From NCBI RefSeq assembly GCF_004360225.1, contig NZ_SNUA01000007.1, forward strand, positions 1-64,000: a stretch of 64,000 bases of DNA, in the 5' to 3' direction. The position numbers were made by a program, and so were the translations under genes. Of this stretch, positions 1 to 10,387 are shown piece by piece; positions within the stretch are counted from its first letter, which is position 1, and each line of letters starts with the position of its first letter. The notes under the pieces were generated by a model. The model was not told the origin of the DNA and did not search any database. It saw nothing but the letters and a program-made list of their open reading frames with translations. The stretch comes from Alcanivorax sp. 24 (GTDB lineage Bacteria; Pseudomonadota; Gammaproteobacteria; Pseudomonadales; Alcanivoracaceae).

Positions 1-662
1 AACCCAAAGCGGTGGCGACACGCATGGGGCGGGCGGATCTGCGCACCGCGGTGGGGGAAATTCACGAAGTGACACTGCCAGACGGCAGCCGTTTGTGGTT
101 GAACACGCGCAGCGCGGTGTCTCTCGACTTCAATGCTGACCACCGGCTACTGCGTCTGTGGGCTGGCGAACTGTATCTGGAGACCGCCCGGGATGCCCGC
201 CCCATGCGTGTCGCCACCGCTTTGGGTTCGGCGGCGCCGCTGGGCACCGCCTTCGGAGTGCGCCTCACCGATGGACGACTGCGGGTGCGCGTTGATCGTG
301 GCCGGGTGGCGGTGAGCTCCGTCGTTGGCGACGTCGGCGAGCGACTGGTCGAGGCCGGGCAGGGCGTTATCGTCGATGGCGAGGGGCGTTGGGAGAACCC
401 GCGGCTGCCGACGGAAGAGAGCGCCTGGCGTGACAACCTGCTGGTGGCCAATGGTCGTCGGCTGGGGGATTTCCTTGATGAACTGGCCCGCTATCGGCAC
501 GGCGTGCTCCGCTATGACCAGAGCGTGGCGGATCTGAAACTCAGCGGCGGCTTTCCGCTGGACGACACGGATCGCATTCTCCGGGTGCTGGAAGCGACCT
601 TGCCGGTGAAAGTGACACGCCTGACACCCTGGTGGGTCAAAGTCGAATCCGCATCACGCTGA
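1..662 (+). CDS. FecR-family transmembrane sigma-factor regulator (5' truncated by window edge)
   Basis: FecR-type proteins span the inner membrane and relay occupancy of a TonB-dependent receptor to an ECF sigma factor. The open frame runs off the left edge (first full codon at 3), so the N-terminal cytoplasmic part and membrane helix are missing; a GTG at 12 is only an internal codon. The visible 219 residues hold the periplasmic FecR domain, with AVGEIHEVTLPDGSRLWLNT, a GELYLE strand and GTAFGVRL. The end (LKLSGGFPLDDTDRILRVLE onward) is the small STN-like C-terminal domain seen in FecR proteins. The next gene is a TonB receptor with an N-terminal signalling domain, so this is the usual sigma-FecR-FecA trio, with the sigma gene presumably just outside the window. 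Confidence 0.9.
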   Translation, partial: PKAVATRMGRADLRTAVGEIHEVTLPDGSRLWLNTRSAVSLDFNADHRLLRLWAGELYLETARDARPMRVATALGSAAPLGTAFGVRLTDGRLRVRVDRGRVAVSSVVGDVGERLVEAGQGVIVDGEGRWENPRLPTEESAWRDNLLVANGRRLGDFLDELARYRHGVLRYDQSVADLKLSGGFPLDDTDRILRVLEATLPVKVTRLTPWWVKVESASR

Positions 663-892
663 TATTCCCTCCACAGTAGCACTGTAGTGGCCTCCGGATT
701 TATGTCTCAAGGGCAACTCGGTCTTTCTTTTGGTTCATCGCGGATTACCGGGAATGTGGACCTCCGTAAAGACCCGCTTTGAGTGAACCGCTGCGTTTTG
801 GACGCCAACGACGACGGACCTTTCTGGAGAGAGGGAAGGATGCTCTTCATCCCGGTATGGAGTGGAAAGGACATCCGTCTTTCTCGGTTACC

Positions 893-990
893 TCGAAGCG
901 GAGCCGTGTTACGCCTTTGCGGAACCTGCTTCACGACGTTCCCGCAAAGGCGTAACACGGCTCCGCTGTCCCTGATGGAGAGCAATTCTG
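893..990. repeat. dispersed palindromic repeat, copy 1
   Basis: A perfect 26-bp inverted repeat (897-922 and 942-967, arm begins AGCGGAGCCGTGTTACGCCT) with a 19-nt loop. It lies in the 427-bp gap between fecR and the receptor gene; I see no gene in the rest of that gap. A second copy in opposite orientation lies at 41982-42085 and shares flanks outside the arms (TCCCTGATGGAG). It could act as a terminator or attenuator hairpin or be a non-autonomous mobile palindrome. Confidence 0.75.
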
Positions 991-1089
991 TTTCCTTTTA
1001 AATCGCGACGAACTTTTTTTCCGGTTTTCGCTTTTCGCGGGGCTTAGATCACAAAGGCCTATGCGCAAAACGAAAAACAGGAGAACGAC

Positions 1090-3468
1090 ATGCTTTTCAG
1101 GCTTCGCCGCCAGCCTTTGATGCTGGCACTTTCCCTCCTTGTGCTGCCCTGCCTGGTGGAACGCCCGGTATGGGCCCAAGAGGCACCAACCGCCACGCCG
1201 GAAACCAGTAAGCAAAACTATGACATTGCCGCCGGCCCTCTGGCGGAAGCGCTCGCCCGTTTCGCCGCACAATCCGGCTGGATCGTCTCCGCCAATGCCT
1301 CAATGACGGCAGGCCGCCACTCCCAAGGAGTGCGGGGCGCCTACACCCGGCAACGGGCCCTGGCGCAGTTGCTGGCCGGAACCGGCCTTGGCTGGCGGCG
1401 GGTGGATGAGCGCTCGGTGGTGCTGACGGCAGCGGCGGCTCCGGCGGTTCTGGAACCGGTGACCGTCACCGCCAGCCGGTCGCAAGCGCAATTAGGGAAA
1501 ACACCGCAGAAGGTCACCGTCATCACCCGGGAACAGATCGAGGAACAGATGGCCATGACCAGCGACCAGTCCCTGGTGCTGAGCAGCCTGATTCCGTCCT
1601 ATGCGCCGAGCCGGCAAAAACTGACCAACTACGGTGAAACCTTTCGTGGCCGCAAGCCGCTGTTCCTGATTGATGGTGTGCCTCAATCGAACCCGCTGAG
1701 AGACAGCAGCCGGGAAAGTTACACCATCGATCTGTCCATGGTGGATCGCATCGAAGTTATCCACGGCGCCAGTGCCGAGCACGGTTTGGGCGCCACTGGC
1801 GGTATCATCAATTTTGTCACCCGGCGCCCGCAAGGTGACGATGTCCACCAACACATCGCCACCAATATCAGCGCCCCCAGCAACTTCGATTCCGACAGTG
1901 TCAGTTACATGGGCAGCTATCGGGTGGAAGGCATGACCGGTAACTGGGATTATCTCGCCGGCGTCACCTATCACTCCCGTGGCCTGTTCTATGACGCCAA
2001 GGGGGATCCGGTGGGCATCGACCGCAGCCAGGGCGATATCATGGATTCCCAGGGCCATGATGTGATGGTAAAAATCGGCTACTGGTTCGATGACAATCAG
2101 AATCTGCAATTCACCGCCAATCGTTTTTTTCTCGAAAGCAATCACGATTACATGACCGTGGATGGCAAGCGATCCATCGGCAGGCCCACCACCTCGGTCA
2201 AAGGCGATCCCGGTGGCAAGCCGCCCCGTAACGAAGTGCTGACCACCAGTCTCAACTATCATCACCGTAATTTTCTAGGCAATGACGTGCGGGCCCAGGT
2301 GTATACGCAACGGTTCCGGGCCCGGTACGGCGGAGGTGTTTTCTCCGTATTTCAGGATCCGTCTATTGATCCCGGTAACAATCTGTACGATCAATCGCAA
2401 AACGAGGCTGACAAGATTGGTGGCAAGTTCACGTTGAACCGGGATGGTCTTTTCGAAGGCCGGGTCAAACTCACTGCCGGTTTCGATGTGATTCAGGACG
2501 AGACCAGCCAGATCATGGTGCTGACTCATCGGGAGTGGGTGCCGGAGACACAATTCCGCAATATCGCGCCTTTCCTGCAGGGACTCTGGCGAGTCAATGA
2601 CCGGCTCACCGCCCAGGCCGGTGTTCGCTACGAGTACGCCGAGCTGGATGTTGATGACTTCACCACGCTGGCGTCCTATGGCGGCGCTCGCATTACCGGC
2701 GGCACCCCCAGCTATGATGAAACGCTCTATAACGCCGGCCTGACCTATCAGATCACGGACGGCTGGCAGCTGTTCGCCAGCTACGCGGAAGGCTTCGGGC
2801 TGCCGGACGTGGGCCGGGTGTTGCGCGAGATCGACGATCCCAACACCGACATCGAGAAATTCCTCGATCTTCGTCCCATCATTACCGAAAACAGGGAGAT
2901 CGGGCTGCGGTTTCACCAGCATCCGGTGGACTTTGAGGTCAGCTATTACCAATCTGATTCTGATCTGGGGCAGCGTCTCGAACAAGGTGCCGATGGCTTC
3001 ACCAAGGTGCGCCGGGAGAAGACAGAGATCGATGGCATGGAAGCCAGTGTTGGCTGGCAGGTTCTGGAGAATCACCGCCTCAGCGCCACCTACGCCAAAG
3101 TTCGCGGCCGTTATGACAGCAACGAGGACGGTCGTGTGGATACCAAACTGGATGGACGCAATGTGGCGCCGGATCGGCTGACGCTGCGGTGGCAGGCCAA
3201 TTGGACCGGGAAGCTGCGCTCCCAGATTCAGGGCACCCATTATTTCAGCCGCCATTTCGATGAGCCGGAGAAACGCTTCGAGGGCTACAACCTGGTGGAT
3301 CTGGGCCTGATCTATCAATTACCGAAAGGGCAGTTGAGCGCGGGACTGGAAAACCTGTTCAACGAGGACTATTTCACCTACTTCTCGCAATCCGGGACCA
3401 CCACCAACAGCCAGTATTTCAAAGGGCGTGGCCGTGTCGTGACGGTGGGATACAGCCTGGACTTCTAG
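1090..3468 (+). CDS. TonB-dependent siderophore receptor with N-terminal signalling (STN) domain
   Basis: Outer-membrane receptor of 792 residues for an Fe(III)-siderophore. A signal peptide covers about residues 1-29 (cleavage after VWA). An STN domain follows at about 44-112 (YDIAAGPLAEALARFAAQSG), then a TonB-box-like stretch (EPVTVTASRS), the plug at about 125-240 and a 22-strand barrel ending in the canonical terminal Phe (VTVGYSLDF). CAGGAG at 1078-1083 supports the ATG at 1090. The STN domain and the preceding fecR-type gene indicate autoregulated expression through an ECF sigma factor (FecA/FpvA logic). The substrate cannot be told from sequence. A palindromic repeat lies just upstream and could affect read-through from fecR. 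Confidence 0.93.
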   Translation: MLFRLRRQPLMLALSLLVLPCLVERPVWAQEAPTATPETSKQNYDIAAGPLAEALARFAAQSGWIVSANASMTAGRHSQGVRGAYTRQRALAQLLAGTGLGWRRVDERSVVLTAAAAPAVLEPVTVTASRSQAQLGKTPQKVTVITREQIEEQMAMTSDQSLVLSSLIPSYAPSRQKLTNYGETFRGRKPLFLIDGVPQSNPLRDSSRESYTIDLSMVDRIEVIHGASAEHGLGATGGIINFVTRRPQGDDVHQHIATNISAPSNFDSDSVSYMGSYRVEGMTGNWDYLAGVTYHSRGLFYDAKGDPVGIDRSQGDIMDSQGHDVMVKIGYWFDDNQNLQFTANRFFLESNHDYMTVDGKRSIGRPTTSVKGDPGGKPPRNEVLTTSLNYHHRNFLGNDVRAQVYTQRFRARYGGGVFSVFQDPSIDPGNNLYDQSQNEADKIGGKFTLNRDGLFEGRVKLTAGFDVIQDETSQIMVLTHREWVPETQFRNIAPFLQGLWRVNDRLTAQAGVRYEYAELDVDDFTTLASYGGARITGGTPSYDETLYNAGLTYQITDGWQLFASYAEGFGLPDVGRVLREIDDPNTDIEKFLDLRPIITENREIGLRFHQHPVDFEVSYYQSDSDLGQRLEQGADGFTKVRREKTEIDGMEASVGWQVLENHRLSATYAKVRGRYDSNEDGRVDTKLDGRNVAPDRLTLRWQANWTGKLRSQIQGTHYFSRHFDEPEKRFEGYNLVDLGLIYQLPKGQLSAGLENLFNEDYFTYFSQSGTTTNSQYFKGRGRVVTVGYSLDF

Positions 3469-3494
3469 CGGGCCCGGCGGCGTCAGCAAGCGGC

Positions 3495-4259
3495 TCAGTG
3501 ATCCGATGCCGTCGCCGCGCTTTCCGGTGACCAATTGACCCGATAGGGATCGAAACCCCGCAGGGACGGCTTGATCACCTGAAAATACGGTGAGATATCA
3601 AAATCTCTCGGCGCGAACAGACTGTAGTGGCGAATATGCAGGATCTCCCTGCAATAGCTTTGTTGGGCCGGATCGCACTGATTTTCCCATTCGACGTCGG
3701 GCAGGATCGGGTAGCGGACCGACTGAAACGCCTGGGCGATCAGCGTGGAACAAATTGCGCGGGTGGGGTCACCGCTGCCCAGTGCCAGCATGCGGCGGCG
3801 CCAGCGGCTGGGAGCAGGCGGTGTCTGAATCAGGTAGCGGGCCAGATCGACGATATTGCGCAGGTCGTAGCGGTACCCCACCCGCTCGCGGGCGTAGTTG
3901 ACCGCCCGCGACAGGTCTTCAGTGGTGAGCCCGATGCTGCGGCAGATCCGGGTGTGAAAGCCTCGGTAGTGATCAAGCGGAACCTCGCGCACGCCCTGTT
4001 CTAGGTCTGCCTCGATCAGGCGGCAGTGTCGCGGGGATGGGGCGGTGGCGACCACCAGCGCGGCGTGGGACCAGGTGGACTGGGTCAGATATTTCACCGC
4101 CGAACTGAACCGACTGGTACCTTCCACCAGCAGGACGTCACCCACTTGCACCGTGTCCGCGAGAAGTTGGAGCCCGGTGGCGGGGGCCAGCGACAGATGC
4201 GGCCGGTCGCGGCCCAGATAACGCACCAGATGGCGGCCTAACCACCAGCGAACGCCCAT
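3495..4259 (-). CDS. YiiX/YebB-like NlpC/P60-superfamily cysteine hydrolase
   Basis: A 254-residue protein of the circularly permuted papain-like YiiX group. GDVLLVEG is at residues 40-47, the catalytic-type His in WSHAAL is H65, and the candidate nucleophile is Cys170 in AICSTLIAQAF. These match the permuted NlpC/P60 arrangement, where the His precedes the Cys. Members are thought to be amidases, acyltransferases or lipases; the substrate is unknown. There is no clear signal peptide, so it is probably cytoplasmic or membrane-peripheral. It converges on the TonB receptor gene with a 26-bp gap and is divergent from the LuxR-type gene. Confidence 0.75.
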   Translation of the reverse strand: MGVRWWLGRHLVRYLGRDRPHLSLAPATGLQLLADTVQVGDVLLVEGTSRFSSAVKYLTQSTWSHAALVVATAPSPRHCRLIEADLEQGVREVPLDHYRGFHTRICRSIGLTTEDLSRAVNYARERVGYRYDLRNIVDLARYLIQTPPAPSRWRRRMLALGSGDPTRAICSTLIAQAFQSVRYPILPDVEWENQCDPAQQSYCREILHIRHYSLFAPRDFDISPYFQVIKPSLRGFDPYRVNWSPESAATASDH

Positions 4260-4404
4260 GATCCACCTCTTGTTTCAGTTTATTGAAACCATAACGCAAA
4301 CGAATGCGAAACAGGAGATGAGCCGACCGGGCTTGCTATGTCGTGGCGGGAAACGGGTAGAATGGAGACGAAGCCGACCTTGGGGATCAATAATAATCCG
4401 CTTC

Positions 4405-5196
4405 ATGTCCAATACTGTTCGCGAGCACATTCATCGTATTTGGGACCGACTGGCCGATTTTCCCGAGCCGTTGCTGGGGACGGATGGGCTGCGTTACCTG
4501 CTGGAATCCATCAGCGAGCTGATTGATGCCGATCATGGCTATTGGCTCAGCTGTTTCCTGCTCGGTCATCTGGATGCCAACAAGGACCCCATGCTGGGCT
4601 GGCGGCCCGGCCCCATGTTTTTCTACAAGGAAATGTCCGACGACAAGTCGGTGGTGAAGAACAACATGGAAAAGTTCGAGGCGGGGGAATACCCGGTGGA
4701 TGAAAGTACGCGCAATCATGTGCGCAAGGCCGGGCGTTTTCGCGCCACGTTGATGCGGGACCACGTTTCGGCGGCCTTCTTCAACGGACCGCACTACCGG
4801 CATTATTATCAACGCCGCAACATCACCGATACCTTCTTCGTGGCGGCACCGGTCAATGCCGACACCGAAGTCTATTTCTGCTTCAACCGGGTCGGCAGCG
4901 AACAGCCATTTGGCAAGGCGGAACTGGATATCGCCGTGGAGGCGTTGCGCAGCCTGGGCTGGTTCCACAAAAAAGTACTGCTGGGGCACGGTCTGCTGAT
5001 CGCCCGTCAGCCACTCACGCCCACCGAAAAAAAGGTGATGCATCATCTGTTGACCGGCCTGGCGGAAAAACAGATCGCGGAAAAGCTGGATCAGAAAGCC
5101 GACACCACTCATAAACATGTCGGCAGTATCTATCGTAAGTTCAATGTCAGGAGCCGGGCCGCTCTAACGGCTCTCTGGCTGGGACAGCGGAACTGA
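4405..5196 (+). CDS. LuxR-family transcriptional regulator
   Basis: A 263-residue regulator. The C-terminal 60 residues form a LuxR/NarL-type helix-turn-helix (LTPTEKKVMHHLLTGLAEKQ, then a recognition helix in KHVGSIYRKF). The N-terminal 190 residues carry no response-regulator receiver and no clear acyl-homoserine-lactone pocket, so the signal is unknown. The open frame extends upstream to 4258 and includes an ATG at 4318, but the residues before 4405 look like translated non-coding DNA (many Arg and Trp) and an AGGAG abuts 4318 with no spacer, so 4405 is preferred. The 3' end overlaps the convergent DoxX/HvfX-like gene by 50 bp. Confidence 0.8.
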   Translation: MSNTVREHIHRIWDRLADFPEPLLGTDGLRYLLESISELIDADHGYWLSCFLLGHLDANKDPMLGWRPGPMFFYKEMSDDKSVVKNNMEKFEAGEYPVDESTRNHVRKAGRFRATLMRDHVSAAFFNGPHYRHYYQRRNITDTFFVAAPVNADTEVYFCFNRVGSEQPFGKAELDIAVEALRSLGWFHKKVLLGHGLLIARQPLTPTEKKVMHHLLTGLAEKQIAEKLDQKADTTHKHVGSIYRKFNVRSRAALTALWLGQRN

Positions 5197-5845
5197 GGCC
5201 ACTGATGAGGCGGGATGCCCAGTAATCCAGACTCAGAAATCGGCCCGCGCCATGGAAAAACAAGATCATCAGCATGATCAGATAAGTGGCGGCGAACTCG
5301 ATGCCGTTATTGAGTACCACGAAAGTGCCTTTCTCCGTTAGCCAATCATAATGGCCATGTTCCCGTAACAGAGCACGGGCCTGCGTCAATCGTTCGCCGA
5401 CGCCGGCGCTGTTCTCAAGGCTTGCCTCGGCGGCGGGAATGCCCAGCGCCGCCAGCGGGCGTGCCATGCTGGTTTCCGCGTTGGACGGCGCGATGGCGAA
5501 CCAGCCGTTGGGCCAATGCACGGCGAAGATGGCGACCAGCATGGTGGCCATCAAGGGGAGGCTGATCAGGCGGGTGGCCAGGCCAAGAAGCAGCATAACG
5601 CCACCGATCAACTCGGCGGCGGTGGCCAGGAATGCCAGCAGCCAGGGAAAGGGCAGGCCCAGGCCCCACTCCGGGTTACCGAACCAGGCGACGGTGGCGT
5701 CGAAGGCGTTCAGTTTGTTGAGACCGGCGCTGAAAAACACCGGTGCCAGGTATAACCTCAGCGCCAGGGGCGCCAGGAAGTCCAGAGTACGGGCGCGCTC
5801 CAGCAGCGCCTGGACGCGAAGGCCAAGAACAGAGGGGAATGACAT
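5147..5845 (-). CDS. HvfX-like DoxX-family membrane protein
   Basis: A 232-residue inner-membrane protein with about four helices of the DoxX fold (LYLAPVFFSAGLNKL, ATAAELIGGVMLLLGLATRL, NNGIEFAATYLIMLMILFF). The soluble insert and motifs WFGNPEWGLGLPFP, HWPNGWFAIAP and HYDWLTEKGTFVVLNNG match what I recall of the HvfX subgroup, which accompanies MNIO (DUF692)-modified copper-binding peptides (bufferins). Here it is third in an operon after an ECF sigma factor and a zinc anti-sigma gene, a common setting for Hvf loci, but no precursor peptide or MNIO enzyme gene is adjacent. An AGGA lies about 8 nt before the ATG. The HvfX assignment comes from motif recall and is less certain than the DoxX fold. 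Confidence 0.75.
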   Translation of the reverse strand: MSFPSVLGLRVQALLERARTLDFLAPLALRLYLAPVFFSAGLNKLNAFDATVAWFGNPEWGLGLPFPWLLAFLATAAELIGGVMLLLGLATRLISLPLMATMLVAIFAVHWPNGWFAIAPSNAETSMARPLAALGIPAAEASLENSAGVGERLTQARALLREHGHYDWLTEKGTFVVLNNGIEFAATYLIMLMILFFHGAGRFLSLDYWASRLISGLSSAVPAREPLERPGS

Positions 5846-5915
5846 GCCGGCATCCTGTTTTATGGAAGTCGGAATAGAGATGCCGTGGTGGTGCGAATGT
5901 TACAAACAGCGCCGC

Positions 5916-6152
5916 TCAGGAAGGGCGGCGCGGCAATCGCGCCAGGATGGCGTCCACCTGGTCATCACCAAGAGGGGCATCCGGGGCTTGGTGGCGTAGA
6001 TGCTCGGTAAGCGCGTCCAGCTGCCGCACGTAGCGGCGGCAGTGGCGACAGATCATGAGATGGGTGCGCAGGGCCAGGCGTTCTCCAAGGCTCAACGGAG
6101 TACCATCGACCAGGGCGTCGGCGCGCTGTACCACTTCTTTGCACTTCAACAT
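5916..6152 (-). CDS. zinc-finger (zf-HC2) anti-sigma factor
   Basis: A 78-residue soluble protein with the zinc-binding anti-sigma signature: Cys4, then His31-x3-Cys35-x2-Cys38 (RTHLMICRHC). Such ZAS domains bind ECF sigma factors and release them on redox or metal stress. There is no transmembrane helix, so this is a short cytoplasmic form. Its ATG overlaps the stop of the upstream sigma gene (shared ATGTTGA), indicating translational coupling and near-stoichiometric synthesis. Confidence 0.88.
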   Translation of the reverse strand: MLKCKEVVQRADALVDGTPLSLGERLALRTHLMICRHCRRYVRQLDALTEHLRHQAPDAPLGDDQVDAILARLPRRPS

Positions 6153-6760
6153 TCGCCGGTCTCCTGAAAGTGATCCACCAGTTGGAACAGCCGCGTGCGG
6201 GCGCGATGCAGCAGTACCCGGACATTGGATGGGCTGATCTCGAGAATGTTACAGATAGCATCGAAATCCAGGCCCTGAATATCGCGCAGCTCCAGTACCA
6301 GGCGCTGGTTCTCCGGCATGGCTCCAAGATGCTTGTCCATGCAGCGCTTCAATTCGTTCCGGGTCAATAACGCGTCCGGCCCGTGCAGTTCCCAGGTGAG
6401 TGGCGGCGTCCGCCAGTGACCGTTGCCGCGAAAGCGGTGGGCCAGGGCGTCGCCGGTGTCCTCGGTGGGGTCAAACTGGATCTCGCGGCCGTGGCGGCGC
6501 AGTTGCATGCGGGCCTGATTAATGACGATGCGGGTGAGCCAAGTCAGCAGGGTGCTGCGGCCCTCGAAACGGGCCAGGGCGCCGTGGGCGGCGATCCAGC
6601 CGTCCTGCACCGCCTCCTCTGCGTCCGCCGGTTGCAGCAGGCTGCGGGCGGTACTGAGAAGCCGGGGATGGTAGTGCTTTACCAACAGGGCAAAAGCAGC
6701 GCGGTCACCGCGGCGCAAGCGCTCGACAAAATCCGGACTTTCCAGTTGCGATTCGCTCAT
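6146..6760 (-). CDS. ECF-type RNA polymerase sigma factor
   Basis: A 204-residue sigma-70-family factor with region 2 at about residues 20-90 (LLQPADAEEAVQDGWIAAHG, STLLTWLTRIVINQ) and region 4 at about 135-195 (MPENQRLVLELRDIQGLDF, SPSNVRVLLHRARTRLFQL). It is the first gene of a sigma / anti-sigma / HvfX-like operon and starts 30 bp after ettA on the same strand, so it may also receive ettA read-through. Likely signals, by analogy with other zf-HC2-linked sigma factors, are metals or oxidants. Confidence 0.9.
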   Translation of the reverse strand: MSESQLESPDFVERLRRGDRAAFALLVKHYHPRLLSTARSLLQPADAEEAVQDGWIAAHGALARFEGRSTLLTWLTRIVINQARMQLRRHGREIQFDPTEDTGDALAHRFRGNGHWRTPPLTWELHGPDALLTRNELKRCMDKHLGAMPENQRLVLELRDIQGLDFDAICNILEISPSNVRVLLHRARTRLFQLVDHFQETGEC

Positions 6761-6790
6761 CGGCCGCGGTTTCCGCCTGGTGGGAGAGAG

Positions 6791-8458
<1,668 letters not shown>

Positions 8459-8661
8459 AGAAAATGGCTTGCCTGACAGTGCGTTAAGGCCCCGCTAGGC
8501 GGGGGCCGGGGTGTGGCGCCTAAACTAACCGAAGGCGCGGGAGGATGAAAGCCCGGTGCGGGCCGGGATCCTCAAGAAGCGGCTGGTTCCGCCGATAACA
8601 CGGCCACGAAACCCGATTCCACTTTCCGAAGCGGGTGTGTTGGACCTTTCAGGAGCAGGCC

Positions 8662-10251
8662 GTGCTGGCAAAACTCAACCGGATCAATGTGAAGTATGGG
8701 GTCGCCTTCATCGGGGTGGCATTGGCGTTGTGGATCGTGGTGGGAGTGAACGTACTGCTGGTGAACTCGGTGAAACAGCGGATGCTGGAGTTCGGCGACC
8801 GGTTCACGCCGGCCATCACCGAAGTGGTCAACGCCGACCGCGACCTGTATCAGGCCCGGCTGGCGGAAATGGCCTTTCTGCGCGGCATTCCCGGTACGCC
8901 GGAAGCGCGGGCCAATCAGGCTTTCTATGAGGAGAACGCGGTCCAGGCCCAGGAGCGCATCGCGCGCATGGCGGAGCTGATGGACGGCTACATGGATACC
9001 GGCGGCAAGGCCGATGAGTACCGGCAGCTCTATGAAACCTGGCGGCGCGAATCGGCCAAGGTGTTCCAGCTTTATAATGACGAGTTGGTGGGGGAGGCCA
9101 TGGAGCAGTTGGATGGGCCGTCCCAGGCCAGCTTCGACGCCCTGCGCGCCTTCTATGATCAGGCCGGTGACAATGTCGCCGCGCGCATCCGGGCGTTGCA
9201 GGAAGAGACCTTGGAGACGGTTCGGCTCCAGCAACTGGCCATCAGTGTCTTCGCCGTGATCATCGGCGTGCTGGCGATCGCCATCGCCCTGATCGGCCCG
9301 CACCTGATGTCCCGGGCGATCCGCCAGATCACCCGGCGTATCCGTGAGATCAGCGAAGGGGATGGCGATCTGACCGCCCGCATCCACAGCCGCCGCAGCG
9401 ATGAGATCGGTGAACTGGCGGATCAGTTCAACGCCTTCATCGGGCGTATCGACGGTACCTTGTCAAAAGTGCGCGACAGCGCCTTGAGCGTGAAGACCGC
9501 CGCCGAGGAGATCGCCCGCGGCAGCCAGGAACTGTCCGCCCGTACCGAGCAAACGGCGGCCAACCTGCAGGAAACCTCCGCCTCCATGGAGCAAATCACC
9601 CACACCGTGCACAACACCTCGGACGCCAGCGGCAAGGCGACCCAACTGGTTCGTGGCACCGTGGATGTGGCGCGGCGGGGGCAAGCGGCCATGCAGGAAG
9701 TGGAGCAGACCATGGCGCGCATCAACGACTCTTCCACCCGCATTGCCGATATCGTCACCCTGATCGATGGCATTGCCTTCCAGACCAACATCCTGGCGTT
9801 GAACGCGTCGGTGGAGGCGGCCCGGGCTGGTGAGCACGGCAAAGGCTTCGCGGTGGTGGCCCAGGAAGTGCGTACCCTGGCCAGCCGTTCCGGGGAAGCG
9901 GCCAAGGAGATCCGCGAGCTGATCGGTACCTCGGTGAACTGGACTCGCTCCGGCGCCACCCAGGTGGAGGACACTGGCCGCACCATGGAGGAGATCCTCG
10001 CCGCCATCGAGAAGGTCAACGCGGTGATCGCCGAGATCAGCACCGGCGCCCAGGAGCAGAGTCTCGGTATTGGCCAGGTCAACACGGCGGTGACGGAACT
10101 GGACACCATGACCCAGCACAACGCCTCCATGGTCGAGGAAACCAACGCCGCCGCTGGCGAGATGCGCGACCAGGCCGAGTCCCTGAGCGCGGTGATCGGT
10201 GCTTTTCGGCTCAGTGAGCGCGCCTCCGGCCGGGAGCAGACGCCCTCCTGA
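8662..10251 (+). CDS. methyl-accepting chemotaxis protein
   Basis: A 529-residue chemoreceptor. The GTG at 8662 is chosen because AGGAG at 8651-8655 sits 6 nt upstream; the open frame reaches 8635. A first transmembrane helix (GVAFIGVALALWIVVGVNVL) precedes a periplasmic helical sensor of about 155 residues. A second helix (ISVFAVIIGVLAIAIALIGP) and HAMP domain follow, then a long methyl-accepting coiled coil. Its hairpin tip is canonical (FQTNILALNASVEAARAGEH). The chain ends REQTPS, without a NWETF-type CheR/CheB tether. The ligand is not predictable. No che genes are nearby. Confidence 0.93.
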   Translation: MLAKLNRINVKYGVAFIGVALALWIVVGVNVLLVNSVKQRMLEFGDRFTPAITEVVNADRDLYQARLAEMAFLRGIPGTPEARANQAFYEENAVQAQERIARMAELMDGYMDTGGKADEYRQLYETWRRESAKVFQLYNDELVGEAMEQLDGPSQASFDALRAFYDQAGDNVAARIRALQEETLETVRLQQLAISVFAVIIGVLAIAIALIGPHLMSRAIRQITRRIREISEGDGDLTARIHSRRSDEIGELADQFNAFIGRIDGTLSKVRDSALSVKTAAEEIARGSQELSARTEQTAANLQETSASMEQITHTVHNTSDASGKATQLVRGTVDVARRGQAAMQEVEQTMARINDSSTRIADIVTLIDGIAFQTNILALNASVEAARAGEHGKGFAVVAQEVRTLASRSGEAAKEIRELIGTSVNWTRSGATQVEDTGRTMEEILAAIEKVNAVIAEISTGAQEQSLGIGQVNTAVTELDTMTQHNASMVEETNAAAGEMRDQAESLSAVIGAFRLSERASGREQTPS

Positions 10252-10387
10252 GGCCAAATGGCCCCGCGCCGGCGGGATTTGCCCGGTTCAAGTCGTCATG
10301 AGCGCCATTCAAGTGCCAAAGGGCGGGGTTTTGGTTAGAATACGCGCCCCTGAATCCCCAACCAGACCGTACCTTAGAGGGTAGCCC

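Noticed and set aside
4258-4404. Upstream extension of the LuxR-type gene to 4258 or 4318
   Set aside because: Residues are unlike a regulator N-terminus, the 4258 start overlaps the divergent gene, and the Shine-Dalgarno at 4318 has no spacer.
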